Assembly: GCA_024762795.1 (NCBI GenBank)
Contig: JANTGS010000021.1
Coordinates: 1-37,319 of the forward strand
Source: Flavobacteriaceae bacterium
GTDB taxonomy: Bacteria > Bacteroidota > Bacteroidia > Flavobacteriales > Flavobacteriaceae
DNA length: 37,319 nt
Direction: 5' to 3'
Under the pieces are notes generated by a model that saw only the letters and a program-made list of their open reading frames with translations, searched no databases and had not been told where the DNA came from. This document shows, in pieces, positions 8,792 through 17,266 of this stretch. Numbering within the stretch: the first letter of the stretch is position 1; the number at the start of each line of letters is the position of its first letter. The position numbers and the translations under genes were made by a program.

Positions 8792-9946
8792 CTAGTTGTT
8801 GATATTATTATCGACTTTACTTTGGTATTGAGAAACTTCAGGAATTACACTCATCTTAGATCGTAATTTTTGAATATTCTCAAGAACTATCCTCTCCCCT
8901 GATTTAAGACCGTCTTTTACTATAAAAAAATCTTTATAAGTAGTTAAAATATTTATATGCCTGTTCTCAATCATATCAGATTCATCAACTACATATACAA
9001 AATTTTGTCCCTGGACTTCTCTTACTGTTTGTTGAGGGATTAAAATGGCATCTTCTTTTCTACCAACCATTGCTCTGACATGAGTAAATTGACCGGGCCT
9101 GATCAAACGATCGGGATTGGGGAAGGAAGCCTGCATCAGAATTGTTCCAGTTGTCGGATCAATATTTCTGTCGATAAAATCTATATGCCCCTTATATTTA
9201 TGAACTGTACCATCTGTCAGAATCAATTCCAGGTTATTTTGTTTTTTCAATTCTTTCAATCTATCGGTATGTAAAACTTTATCCATAAATCTTAAATACT
9301 CAGCTTCTGATAAAAAGAACTGTACCCTTATCGACTTAATTTTTGAAATTGTATTTAAAATTACCGGATTAGGGGCCCTCCCAACATACTCTCCTTCTCT
9401 TGCCAGAGTTTTTCCTATGATTCCATCTATTGGTGCATAAATTTTAGAATAACCTAAATCGATCTCTGCAAGTTTTAAACCCGCTTTTGCCGCTTTGAGC
9501 GATGAAGCCGCTGCATCTTTTTTTGATTGGGCAATATCCATTTCTCTTTTACTGATCGCATTCATTTCAGCAAGAGGTTTTAACATCTTCAAGTCATTTT
9601 GGGCTTGAGCGAGAATAGTTTCTGCCTGCGAAACCATGCTTTGCTGAGCCACCACTGCCTCCTGAAAAGGTTTAGAATCAATCGTGTACAAAATTTGCCC
9701 TTTTTTAATCAGAGAACCTTCTTTAAAATGTACATTTTCCAGATATCCGTCAACTCTTGCCCTGATCGGAATATCTTTTTCACCATATACCTGCCCTACA
9801 AAATCCTTATATATTGGAACAGTTTCCGTTGAGATCTGATAAACCTTAATGTTTTGAGGTGGTGGGGCTTGACTACTTTTATCCTTCTTATTGCACGAAA
9901 CAACAAAGAAAACAAATAAAATTATAAGAGTGAAATTTATTTTCAT
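8792..9946 (-). CDS. RND efflux periplasmic adaptor (membrane fusion) lipoprotein
   Basis: A 384-residue HlyD/AcrA-family adaptor that bridges the inner-membrane pump and the outer-membrane channel. The signal peptide ends at a lipobox with Cys18 (VVSCNKKDK). Then come the barrel-sandwich/lipoyl half-motifs (GxVxGxxDxPIRARVDGYL near residues 50-70, and PIDGIIGKTL near 170), the alpha-helical hairpin between them (about 95-155), and beta-barrel and membrane-proximal domains to the end. It is the first gene of the operon. A 401-base gap precedes it, in which I found no exact -7 box on this strand. Confidence 0.94.
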   Translation of the reverse strand: MKINFTLIILFVFFVVSCNKKDKSSQAPPPQNIKVYQISTETVPIYKDFVGQVYGEKDIPIRARVDGYLENVHFKEGSLIKKGQILYTIDSKPFQEAVVAQQSMVSQAETILAQAQNDLKMLKPLAEMNAISKREMDIAQSKKDAAASSLKAAKAGLKLAEIDLGYSKIYAPIDGIIGKTLAREGEYVGRAPNPVILNTISKIKSIRVQFFLSEAEYLRFMDKVLHTDRLKELKKQNNLELILTDGTVHKYKGHIDFIDRNIDPTTGTILMQASFPNPDRLIRPGQFTHVRAMVGRKEDAILIPQQTVREVQGQNFVYVVDESDMIENRHINILTTYKDFFIVKDGLKSGERIVLENIQKLRSKMSVIPEVSQYQSKVDNNINN

Positions 9947-10347
9947 TAGTATGATTTGGTTATTTATTACGAATATACGAAAAAAAACTATTCCTCATTC
10001 ATCAACAATTTAAATATATATTCACCTGTTTTATTTGAACCTGTTAACCTTTGCAAGAGACTATATTTTCATATATGCTCAACCGATATTATTTTTTAGA
10101 ATCAAAATAAACAGAGAATAAAAGGTGACAAATCCTTTACATCTTTTAAGGCCTTTTGTCGTGATAAACTTGATATGACCTAAGTAATTATACTACTTCA
10201 AAGACAGAAATACTTAAATAAAAAAAAACCACCCCAGGGTGGTTTTTTACTATTTTAGTCTGTTGAAAAGACTATTGTATTTGTTCCTATTCAACTTAGG
10301 AGAAAGTTGGACAATGAATCAGCTTTTATTCATATCATATCTAAAAC
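9947..10347. other. Intergenic region upstream of efflux operon and downstream of degP-like gene
   Basis: This should contain the efflux operon promoter on the minus strand, but no exact TAnnTTTG is visible there. It includes the terminator at 10221-10250. No reading frame with protein-like composition and no further repeat was seen. Confidence 0.5.
10221..10250 (-). terminator. Intrinsic terminator of the DegP-like gene
   Basis: AACCACCC (10227-10234) and GGGTGGTT (10237-10244) form a GC-rich stem. Read on the minus strand it is followed by eight T residues, so it suits the gene that ends at 10348. The plus-strand side also has a six-T run. Confidence 0.85.
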
Positions 10348-11799
10348 CTAATCCTGTAAACGGATATAACCATAAGTACCATTTTGTTTTAAAATAAGCA
10401 CGTTGATATATTCTTTGTTCTGGTAATACCGCAATAATTGTTCTGCTTCTTTTTCACTTTTCACTCTTTGATCTTCTATGGCCAGGATAATATCTCCATC
10501 CTTTAAACCATATCTGCTCTTTAGATTGTTATTGGATAATTTTGCAATTCTTAAACCGTAATCTATATCGAATTTACTAGCATCTCTGCTTGTAATTGGC
10601 TCTAAACTACCAAAGTAGTAGCTTGAAAAATCGGTTTCACCAAATTTTTCCTTACCAAATTGATTTTTCAATTTTACATTTAATTCTTTGTCTTTGTTAT
10701 TTCTAAGCACAGTGATCTTTACCTGATCGCCGGGCCTTTTAGAGCCTAAAAATCCTTGCAGATCAGAGAATTTTGTAATAGGCACATTATCTGCCTTTAC
10801 AATTACATCCCTGCTTTTGAGTCCGGCCTCATCTGCAGCACCATTTTCCAAAACTTTAGTTATAATCACGCCCTGGGTTGATGCTACACCATATTTTTCG
10901 TTATTCTCACCGTTGAGTTCATCAAAATTAATACCCAGGTAAGCTCTTTGAACACCTCCGTATTCCAGAATATCCTCAATCACTTTTTTAGCGATATTGG
11001 AGGGTACCGCAAATGAATATCCTACATAACTTCCTGTTTGTGATGATATAGCAGTATTTATACCTATCAACTCCCCTCTTGTATTTACCAGGGCACCACC
11101 ACTGTTACCCGGATTTACAGCTGCATCGGTTTGAATAAATGATTCTATCTTATTGATATTGTTTGAAATATTGATCTCTCTTGCCTTGGCACTAACAATA
11201 CCTGCTGTAACTGTAGAGGTCAGGTTGTACGGATTACCAATTGCGAGAACCCATTCTCCAACTTTCAGATTGTTGGAATCACCAAAGGTAATAAAAGGCA
11301 TATCCTTAGCATCAACCTTTAACAAAGCAATATCTGAGCTCTTATCAACGCCAATAATCTCGGCATTGTAAGTTGATTTATCATTTAAAGTAACTTCCAC
11401 CTTTCTTGCCCCCTCTATTACGTGATTATTTGTAATGATATATCCGTCAGGAGAAATAATTACTCCGGATCCCGTTCCAACAATTACCTGTCCGTTTCCT
11501 CTTGGAGAGGATCCGTAAAAAAACTCCATAAAAGGATTGGATGGAGCTGTAGATAAATTTTTTACGTGAACAACTGCATGAACTGATTTATCGGCGATTT
11601 CTGTAAAATCATCTATACCGGCCCCTAAAGCAGCTGTCCGGGCCTTAAATGTTGTTGGAATTGAATTTGGAATTACTGAATTTGTATTTGATGAAACTGT
11701 AGTATCAATTTCATCCTGATCTACAAAAAATAAATAGGAGCCCAAAGTCAACGCTCCTCCTAGTGCTGAAGCCAATATTAAATTTGCTATTTTTTTCAT
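10348..11799 (-). CDS. Periplasmic trypsin-like serine protease, HtrA/DegP-DegQ family
   Basis: A 483-residue Do-like protease that degrades or refolds damaged envelope proteins in the periplasm. A membrane anchor or signal sequence covers residues 1-25. The catalytic triad is His126 (TNNHV), Asp156 (SSDIALL) and Ser233 in GNSGGA. Two PDZ domains follow (about 270-375 and 400-483). An ATG 54 bases upstream (11853) is in frame, but the ATG at 11799 is preferred. It gives a normal MKKI... signal sequence, and an exact -7 box at 11832-11839 lies inside the extended version. It is a single gene divergent from dapF. Confidence 0.93.
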   Translation of the reverse strand: MKKIANLILASALGGALTLGSYLFFVDQDEIDTTVSSNTNSVIPNSIPTTFKARTAALGAGIDDFTEIADKSVHAVVHVKNLSTAPSNPFMEFFYGSSPRGNGQVIVGTGSGVIISPDGYIITNNHVIEGARKVEVTLNDKSTYNAEIIGVDKSSDIALLKVDAKDMPFITFGDSNNLKVGEWVLAIGNPYNLTSTVTAGIVSAKAREINISNNINKIESFIQTDAAVNPGNSGGALVNTRGELIGINTAISSQTGSYVGYSFAVPSNIAKKVIEDILEYGGVQRAYLGINFDELNGENNEKYGVASTQGVIITKVLENGAADEAGLKSRDVIVKADNVPITKFSDLQGFLGSKRPGDQVKITVLRNNKDKELNVKLKNQFGKEKFGETDFSSYYFGSLEPITSRDASKFDIDYGLRIAKLSNNNLKSRYGLKDGDIILAIEDQRVKSEKEAEQLLRYYQNKEYINVLILKQNGTYGYIRLQD

Positions 11800-11831
11800 C
11801 TTTATACTATTTAATGGGTTTATTTTTAAAT

Positions 11832-11839
11832 CAAAATTA
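11832..11839 (-). promoter_or_regulatory. -7 box for the DegP-like gene
   Basis: The minus strand reads TAATTTTG, an exact TAnnTTTG. The expected transcript start is near 11827, about 28 bases before the ATG at 11799. No convincing -33 TTG was found at the right distance. Confidence 0.45.
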
Positions 11840-11909
11840 AAAGAATAATTCAAATGAAATTTTACTTTAACTATACTTTAACAGGCTTAAAATTTCTTAT
11901 AAATATTCC

Positions 11910-11917
11910 TACATTTG
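11910..11917 (+). promoter_or_regulatory. -7 box for the dapF operon
   Basis: TACATTTG matches TAnnTTTG exactly. It ends four bases before the dapF ATG, so the mRNA would be leaderless or nearly so. The -33 region is weak. Confidence 0.6.
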
Positions 11918-11921
11918 CAAA

Positions 11922-12701
11922 ATGGAGCAAACATTTTTTAAATATCAAGGAACAGGTAATGATTTTATAATCATTGATAACCGAAAAAAGGTCTTTCCCC
12001 GTAACGATTACCAGCTTATTCAAAAACTGTGCCACCGGAATTTTGGCATAGGTGCCGACGGATTGATGTTACTGGAAACTTCTGAAACCTGTGATTTTAA
12101 AATGATCTATTTTAACGCCGACGGAAAAGAAGGTACTATGTGTGGCAACGGAGGAAGATGTATCGTTGCCTTTGCACATACTCTGAATATTTTTGATAAA
12201 AAGACTGTTTTTGAGGCAACTGACGGAATCCATCATGCCAGAATTAACGAACAAAATGTCAGTCTTGAAATGAAAAATGTGACCAATATTCAAAATCATA
12301 AAGATTATGTCTTTTTAGATACCGGCTCTCCTCATCATGTGGAATTTACCGAAGATCTTTTACAAATTGATATCTATACTAAAGGTAAAGAGATTCGCTA
12401 CGGTAAACCTTATTTTGAAGAAGGTACCAATGTGAATTTTGTCCAGAAAATTGATAAAGACACTTATAAAGTGCGAACCTATGAACGGGGAGTGGAAAAT
12501 GAGACCCTGAGTTGCGGAACCGGAGTTACCGCCGTTGCACTGGCCACAGATTTTCTTCATTTATCAAATACCGGAAAAATCAATTTACAAACCTTAGGCG
12601 GAAATCTTAGTGTTGAATTTAATAAAAATGATGCAGGTTACCACAATATATATCTAAGCGGACCGGCAACATTTGTTTTTAAAGGGGTTATCAGTATATG
12701 A
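11922..12701 (+). CDS. dapF: Diaminopimelate epimerase
   Basis: A 259-residue cytoplasmic PLP-independent epimerase. It converts LL-diaminopimelate to the meso form for lysine and peptidoglycan synthesis. The two catalytic cysteines are Cys74 in MCGNGGR and Cys198 in SCGTG, one in each of the two homologous halves. The N-terminal signature FxKYxGTGNDFI is at residues 6-16. Length is typical. It leads an operon with the GNAT gene (4-base ATGA overlap), mltG and the DUF2279 gene. A cell-wall precursor enzyme and a glycan-processing enzyme are thus co-expressed. A -7 box ends four bases before its ATG. Confidence 0.96.
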   Translation: MEQTFFKYQGTGNDFIIIDNRKKVFPRNDYQLIQKLCHRNFGIGADGLMLLETSETCDFKMIYFNADGKEGTMCGNGGRCIVAFAHTLNIFDKKTVFEATDGIHHARINEQNVSLEMKNVTNIQNHKDYVFLDTGSPHHVEFTEDLLQIDIYTKGKEIRYGKPYFEEGTNVNFVQKIDKDTYKVRTYERGVENETLSCGTGVTAVALATDFLHLSNTGKINLQTLGGNLSVEFNKNDAGYHNIYLSGPATFVFKGVISI

Positions 12702-13228
12702 CCATTTTAGAGAATAATAACATATTATTAAGAGCTCTTGAACCCGAGGATCTCAGTTTTTTATTTGAAACCGAGAACAATACTGCATTTTGGGAAGTAA
12801 GCGAAACCCTTAAACCCTTTTCAAAATACCTGCTTAAGAAATATCTGGAAAATTCTCATCTTGATATATTCGAAGCAAAACAATTGCGACTCGTAATTGT
12901 AAAAAAAGATACACTGGATCGGATAGGAATGATCGACCTTTTCGACTATCACCCAAAACATCAAAGAGCAGGAATTGGAATTCTTATTCTTAAAGAATAT
13001 CAGAATCAGGGATTTGCCAGAGAATCTCTGGAGATCTTTATTAAATACGCCTTTACTATTATCGGTTTATACCAGATCTACGCCAATATTCCACTGAACA
13101 ATAAAAAAAGTATTTCTCTGTTTGAAAGTATGAATTTTATAAGAACAGGAGTAAAAAAAGACTGGATCAAGAAAGAAAACGGTTTTATTGATGTGGCCTT
13201 TTACCAGTTAATTAAAGAATTGAATTAA
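12698..13228 (+). CDS. GNAT acetyltransferase, RimJ/RimL-like
   Basis: A 176-residue GNAT-fold N-acetyltransferase. The domain runs from about residue 5 (ILLRALEPEDL) to 165. The acetyl-CoA-binding region is around residues 88-110 (AGIGILILKEYQNQGFARES), and the late ANIPLNNKKSISLFESMNF segment is typical of the Acetyltransf_3/RimJ-RimL group. These acetylate protein N-termini, spermidine or small molecules. The substrate here cannot be assigned. It overlaps dapF by four bases (ATGA) and lies 8 bases before mltG, so it is translated from the same operon mRNA. Confidence 0.85.
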   Translation: MTILENNNILLRALEPEDLSFLFETENNTAFWEVSETLKPFSKYLLKKYLENSHLDIFEAKQLRLVIVKKDTLDRIGMIDLFDYHPKHQRAGIGILILKEYQNQGFARESLEIFIKYAFTIIGLYQIYANIPLNNKKSISLFESMNFIRTGVKKDWIKKENGFIDVAFYQLIKELN

Positions 13229-13236
13229 AGAATCAT

Positions 13237-14271
13237 ATGAGATACCGGAAAATTTTATGGGTGTTGCTGGCTGTAGTCCTTTTGATGGGTGGAATCTTTG
13301 GTTTTCAGATCTATAAAAAGATCAAAGGAGAAAATATAACAAAAGATACCTATATATATATACCCAGCCGGGCTTCCTTCGATGATGTGGTAGAATTGAT
13401 CGGGCCTTATTTAAAAGATAAAGAAAGTTTTTTATGGGTTGCAGAGAAAAAGAATTACCCGAATAAGATCAGAGCCGGCAAATTTAAGATCGATAAGGGG
13501 ATGAGCAATGAAGAACTCGTCAATCATTTGCGCGGCGGAAACCCCGAAACCATTAACCTCACTTTTAATAATCAGGATAATATTGAAAAACTGGCAGGCA
13601 GGGTTGCTCAACAAATCGAAGCAGACTCCATCTCTGTTTTTAAAGCCTTAACAGACGAAAACTTTCTTAAAAAAAAACACCTCAATCAGAGAACAGCTCT
13701 CTCTCTTTTTATTCCCAATTCCTATCAATTCTACTGGAATACTTCAGCTGAAAAATTCAGGGATCGTATGCTGAAAGAATATCAAAAGTTCTGGAATAAA
13801 GAAAGACTCGATAAAGCTGCAAAACTAAATATGACTCCGCTTGAAGTAATCACTCTGGCTTCTATCGTACAAAAAGAAACTGCAAAAGTAAGTGAACGCC
13901 CAAAGGTCGCAGGACTTTATCTTAACCGGCTGAAAGACGACTGGCCATTACAGGCTGACCCTACAGTGATCTATGCCGTAAAAGAAAAATACGGTCAGGA
14001 TACCGTGATCAAAAGAGTCCTGAATAAGGACCTGGAAATTGATTCTCCTTACAATACTTATAAAAATACAGGCTTGCCTCCGGGCCCCATTGCCATGCCG
14101 GATATTTCCTCCATTGATGCGGTTCTGAATCCGGAAGAACACCATTATTTTTATATGTGCGCCAGTGTTGATAAACCCGGGCAACATGAATTCGCCAAAA
14201 CCCATCAACAACATATGATCAATGCAAGAAAGTATCAGAAATGGGTTAGTGAACAAGGAATTAATCGTTGA
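13237..14271 (+). CDS. mltG: Endolytic murein transglycosylase MltG (YceG-like)
   Basis: A 344-residue inner-membrane protein that cleaves nascent peptidoglycan glycan strands and sets their length. One transmembrane helix lies at residues 7-25 with the rest in the periplasm, including an N-terminal LysM-like part (about 38-105). The catalytic Glu is Glu214 in ASIVQKE. The conserved LQADPTV segment (238-244) and a late LPPGPIAMP motif are also present. The gene is 8 bases after the GNAT gene and 1 base before the DUF2279 gene, in the dapF operon. Confidence 0.95.
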   Translation: MRYRKILWVLLAVVLLMGGIFGFQIYKKIKGENITKDTYIYIPSRASFDDVVELIGPYLKDKESFLWVAEKKNYPNKIRAGKFKIDKGMSNEELVNHLRGGNPETINLTFNNQDNIEKLAGRVAQQIEADSISVFKALTDENFLKKKHLNQRTALSLFIPNSYQFYWNTSAEKFRDRMLKEYQKFWNKERLDKAAKLNMTPLEVITLASIVQKETAKVSERPKVAGLYLNRLKDDWPLQADPTVIYAVKEKYGQDTVIKRVLNKDLEIDSPYNTYKNTGLPPGPIAMPDISSIDAVLNPEEHHYFYMCASVDKPGQHEFAKTHQQHMINARKYQKWVSEQGINR

Positions 14272-14272
14272 T

Positions 14273-15232
14273 ATGAAGGTTTCTAAAATATTGAATAACT
14301 ATCAGTTACGATCTGGTTATATTTTTAAAAGAATTATTATTCTCAGCTTTTTTTTCTTTGCATTCCTTTCAGGATTTGCTCAACAAACAACCTCCCTTTT
14401 CCAAAGATCGGATACACTGAATAAGAAAAGAAGAAACACCGTTTTTATTGCAGAAGGAGTTGGAGCTACCGCTGCAATAATTGGTTTAAACCAATTATGG
14501 TACGCCAATTATCCCCGATCGGGATTTCATTTTTATAATGATAACAGCTCATGGAATCAGATGGATAAATTTGGCCATGCTTACAGCTCCTATTTTATTG
14601 GAAAAGTTGGAATGGATTTGCTGGCCTGGTCGGGTGAATCTAAAAAGAACCAGCTGATCTACGGAGCTACACTTGGTTTTGCTTTTTTGACCACCATTGA
14701 GGTTTTTGACGGATTTTCAGAAGAATGGGGGTTTTCACCCGGTGATATACTGGCCAATGCTTTGGGAACAAGTTTACTTATCGGCCAGGAATTATTATGG
14801 AATGAACAACGAATTCAGTACAAATTCTCTTTCCACACCACAGATTTTCCGCAGTATTACCCCGAAAAACTTGGGGAAAACACACTACAACAGATCATTA
14901 AGGATTATAACGGACAAACCTACTGGCTATCGGTAAATCTATGGTCATTCTTTAAAGAAAGTAAAATTCCCCGATGGCTCAATGTAGCCGTAGGTTACGG
15001 ATCTGAAGGCTTGCCGGAAATTCATCCCACTCCCTACAATTATGCCGGTAAGGAAGCCTATCCCACATTCAGGCAATTTTATGCAAGTATTGATATGGAT
15101 CTGACCAAAATACGTACAAAGTCAGCTTTTCTAAAAACTGTTTTTAATGTGGTCAACTATTTAAAGATTCCTGCTCCAACCCTTGAAATCACTAGTAAAG
15201 GCAAGTTCATATTTCACCCCGTTTACTTCTAA
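14273..15232 (+). CDS. DUF2279 (YfiM-like) secreted or envelope protein
   Basis: A 319-residue protein with a signal peptide (hydrophobic core about residues 20-37, ending SGFAQQ). A DUF2279 domain follows, recognised by the DKFGHAYSSYFIGKVG segment near residues 100-115 and the later EEWGFSPGD motif. The family is widespread in Bacteroidota, is predicted to lie in the cell envelope, and has no established function. An in-frame ATG lies at 14222 inside mltG, but the ATG at 14273, one base after the mltG stop, gives a better signal sequence and avoids a 50-base overlap. It is the last gene of the dapF operon. A link to cell-wall assembly is inference from context only. Confidence 0.82.
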   Translation: MKVSKILNNYQLRSGYIFKRIIILSFFFFAFLSGFAQQTTSLFQRSDTLNKKRRNTVFIAEGVGATAAIIGLNQLWYANYPRSGFHFYNDNSSWNQMDKFGHAYSSYFIGKVGMDLLAWSGESKKNQLIYGATLGFAFLTTIEVFDGFSEEWGFSPGDILANALGTSLLIGQELLWNEQRIQYKFSFHTTDFPQYYPEKLGENTLQQIIKDYNGQTYWLSVNLWSFFKESKIPRWLNVAVGYGSEGLPEIHPTPYNYAGKEAYPTFRQFYASIDMDLTKIRTKSAFLKTVFNVVNYLKIPAPTLEITSKGKFIFHPVYF

Positions 15233-15292
15233 AACACTACTATTCAAAATATTAAATATTTGTTAATCTTTTTTTAATCACATATTTTGCCG

Positions 15293-15300
15293 TATCTTTG
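15293..15300 (+). promoter_or_regulatory. -7 box upstream of the lysozyme-like gene
   Basis: TATCTTTG is an exact TAnnTTTG match. The expected start near 15305 leaves a leader of about 60 bases before the ATG at 15366. No clear -33 element. Confidence 0.5.
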
Positions 15301-15365
15301 CGCCTGCAAATTAAAATTGTTGTTTAGTATTAGTATTTTATATATTAACTAAACTTTTGAAAAAG

Positions 15366-15998
15366 ATGAAAAGTTACATTTTTTTAGTAGTGTTGAACGC
15401 TTCAACCCTACTTAATTTCCTCAACCTTGATGTGCTGTTCAGATCTAATACTGATCATGTCGTCCGCTATAATTTACCTAATGAAAATGCTATTGCAACA
15501 GTATCTAAGGAAATTGAACCGTTTAAGGTTTATTTTACTCCTGCTGTAGACAATTCCTTTATTGGTTTTAAAGAAGCTATTGCTTTTAAAGAATCCAGAG
15601 GAAAATATCATGTAGTAAATTCACTGGGATATATGGGAAAATACCAGTTTGGCAAAACTACTCTGAAACACTTTAAGATTTATGATTCAAAAGAATTTTT
15701 GAACAATCCTGAATTACAGGAAAAAGCATTCAGGGCTCTTTGCGAAAGAAACAAATGGAGACTACGAAATGAAATAGAGAAGAATGTGGGCAAAAAGATC
15801 AATGGAATTGAAATTACTGAATCAGGTATTCTGGCCGCTGCACATCTTGCAGGTTCAGGAAATGTTAAAAGGTATTTAAGAAGTAATGGCCGTTTGGTTT
15901 TTTCAGATGCCTTTGGGAGTAATATTCGGTATTACATGAAGAAATTTGCCGGTTATGATATTTCATTTATTAAAGCTGAGGAAAATCCAACAATTTGA
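15366..15998 (+). CDS. Lysozyme/transglycosylase-like secreted protein
   Basis: A 210-residue protein with an N-terminal signal or anchor segment (about residues 3-25). Its core resembles the lysozyme-like transglycosylase fold. Glu76 in AFKESRGKYH could be the catalytic acid, followed by an NSLGYMGKYQFGKTTL segment (86-100), the counterpart of the SLT family's Gly-x-x-Gly-x-x-Gln motif, and AAAHLAGSGNVKRYL (about 158-172). Such enzymes cleave peptidoglycan glycan strands. The activity is inferred. A TTG nine bases upstream is also in frame, but the ATG is preferred. It is a single gene bounded by a promoter and a very strong terminator. Confidence 0.7.
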   Translation: MKSYIFLVVLNASTLLNFLNLDVLFRSNTDHVVRYNLPNENAIATVSKEIEPFKVYFTPAVDNSFIGFKEAIAFKESRGKYHVVNSLGYMGKYQFGKTTLKHFKIYDSKEFLNNPELQEKAFRALCERNKWRLRNEIEKNVGKKINGIEITESGILAAAHLAGSGNVKRYLRSNGRLVFSDAFGSNIRYYMKKFAGYDISFIKAEENPTI

Positions 15999-16007
15999 AA
16001 TTAAGTG

Positions 16008-16059
16008 TTTTAAAGCATAAAAAAAGGAGGTCTAAACCTCCTTTTTTTATGCTTTAAAA
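16008..16059. terminator. 23-bp perfect bidirectional terminator
   Basis: The arm at 16008-16030 is perfectly complementary to 16037-16059 around a six-base loop (TCTAAA), with a GGAGG/CCTCC core flanked by A7/T7 runs. It serves both the lysozyme-like gene (+) and the RsmI-like operon (-). Confidence 0.92.
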
Positions 16060-16083
16060 ATTCTATCGGGGCTGATCTTATGC

Positions 16084-16800
16084 TTAAGATTTGTGAATGA
16101 TAAAAATAGTCGGCCTTTTCTTTAGATCGGGTGTTCTTCCCTTCCACTCTTTTACAGGAAGTGTTTTAATATTTTCTGATTTCAGACTGATATCTGTTGC
16201 AATACACAACAAGGTGGAAGGTGTAAGTACCCGCTTCAAATCGGCGAACATAGCTTCATTGCGATAGGGTGTTTCTATAAATATTTGCGATTGGCTTTTC
16301 TGTTTAGATAATTTTTCCAGATCTTTGATAACTACTTTTCTCTTGTCCTTTTCAATGGGCAAATAACCGTTAAAAGCAAAATTCTGACCATTCAAACCAG
16401 AACTCATCATAGCCATAGTAATCGAAGATGGCCCAACTAGCGGGATCACACGAATATTCTTTTGATGAGCCTGAATAACAATTCCTGCACCCGGATCAGC
16501 AATGGCCGGAACTCCGGCTTCAGATAATAAGCCTATATCTGTTCCTTTTAAACATACGTCAAGATATTTCCGGGTTTCCAGCTCACTGGTAAATTTATCA
16601 AGTAAATAGATCTTTAATCCGGGTTGTGATTTTCTTGGAGTGATTTTTTTAATGAAACGTCGGGCAGATTTTTCATTTTCAACAATAAAATGATCCAGAT
16701 TCTCAACCACTTTCTTTACGGAAAGCGGCAAAACCTCAAGAGGTTCGTTATCTCCCAGTGTTGTCGGGATCAAATACAAATTTCCAATACGATCAGACAT
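16084..16800 (-). CDS. RsmI-like SAM-dependent methyltransferase (tetrapyrrole methylase fold)
   Basis: A 238-residue tetrapyrrole-methylase-fold protein related to RsmI, which 2'-O-methylates C1402 of 16S rRNA. The second-half signature is clear: LLSEAGVPAIADPGAGIV near residues 92-110 and VIPLVGPSSITMAMMSSGL near 117-135. The N-terminal RsmI hallmark (AEDTR) is replaced by VENEKSARRF at about residues 39-48. It therefore looks like the shorter RsmI paralogue common in flavobacteria rather than RsmI itself, and its substrate is open. It is the last gene of the dnaA operon, 2 bases after the phosphatase gene. Confidence 0.82.
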   Translation of the reverse strand: MSDRIGNLYLIPTTLGDNEPLEVLPLSVKKVVENLDHFIVENEKSARRFIKKITPRKSQPGLKIYLLDKFTSELETRKYLDVCLKGTDIGLLSEAGVPAIADPGAGIVIQAHQKNIRVIPLVGPSSITMAMMSSGLNGQNFAFNGYLPIEKDKRKVVIKDLEKLSKQKSQSQIFIETPYRNEAMFADLKRVLTPSTLLCIATDISLKSENIKTLPVKEWKGRTPDLKKRPTIFIIHKS

Positions 16801-16802
16801 AA

Positions 16803-17252
16803 TTATATTTCTTTTGCAATCACTTCACAAGCTTCATCCAGCATTTCAAACACTTGCTTAAATCCGTTTTCACCACCATAATACGGGTCAGGCACATCTT
16901 TATTACTGCCGGGGTGAGATTTATTTAATATCATTTCAACTTTTTGTTCATCTTCAATATCACGGGCATAAGCCATTACATCGCGGTAATTTGACGAATC
17001 CATAACATAGATCTTGTCGAAATTATCAAAATCCGCAATACTGAATTTCCGGCATGTCTGTCCGCTAATGTCAATATGGTTTATCTCAGCGATCTGAACA
17101 GAACGTCCGTCAGGGGATTCTCCGATATGCCATCCACCCGTACCGGCTGAATCGACCATAACATTCTTTCCTTCAACTTTTGATTTTAGAATACCTTCAG
17201 CCAAAGGAGATCTGCAAATATTCCCTAAACAAACCATTAAAATCTTAATCAT
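16803..17252 (-). CDS. Low-molecular-weight protein-tyrosine phosphatase
   Basis: A 149-residue cytoplasmic LMW-PTP. The active-site P-loop Cys8-x5-Arg14 (CLGNICRSP) is at the N-terminus, and the general-acid Asp122 sits in DPYYGG. These enzymes remove phosphate from phosphotyrosine, often on tyrosine kinases that control exopolysaccharide export. No such kinase is in the window. Its position between dnaA (14 bases upstream) and the RsmI-like gene (2 bases downstream) points to co-transcription. The arsenate reductase relatives are less likely, given the DPYYGG motif. Confidence 0.93.
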   Translation of the reverse strand: MIKILMVCLGNICRSPLAEGILKSKVEGKNVMVDSAGTGGWHIGESPDGRSVQIAEINHIDISGQTCRKFSIADFDNFDKIYVMDSSNYRDVMAYARDIEDEQKVEMILNKSHPGSNKDVPDPYYGGENGFKQVFEMLDEACEVIAKEI

Positions 17253-17266
17253 AAGCTGATTATGAA

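Noticed and set aside
4052-9946. Horizontally acquired resistance cassette
   Set aside because: The efflux operon has base composition like its neighbours, no mobile element nearby, and belongs to a family that is common on flavobacterial chromosomes.
11800-11853. Longer N-terminus for the HtrA-like protease
   Set aside because: The added residues are polar and precede a normal signal sequence. A -7 box lies inside this stretch.
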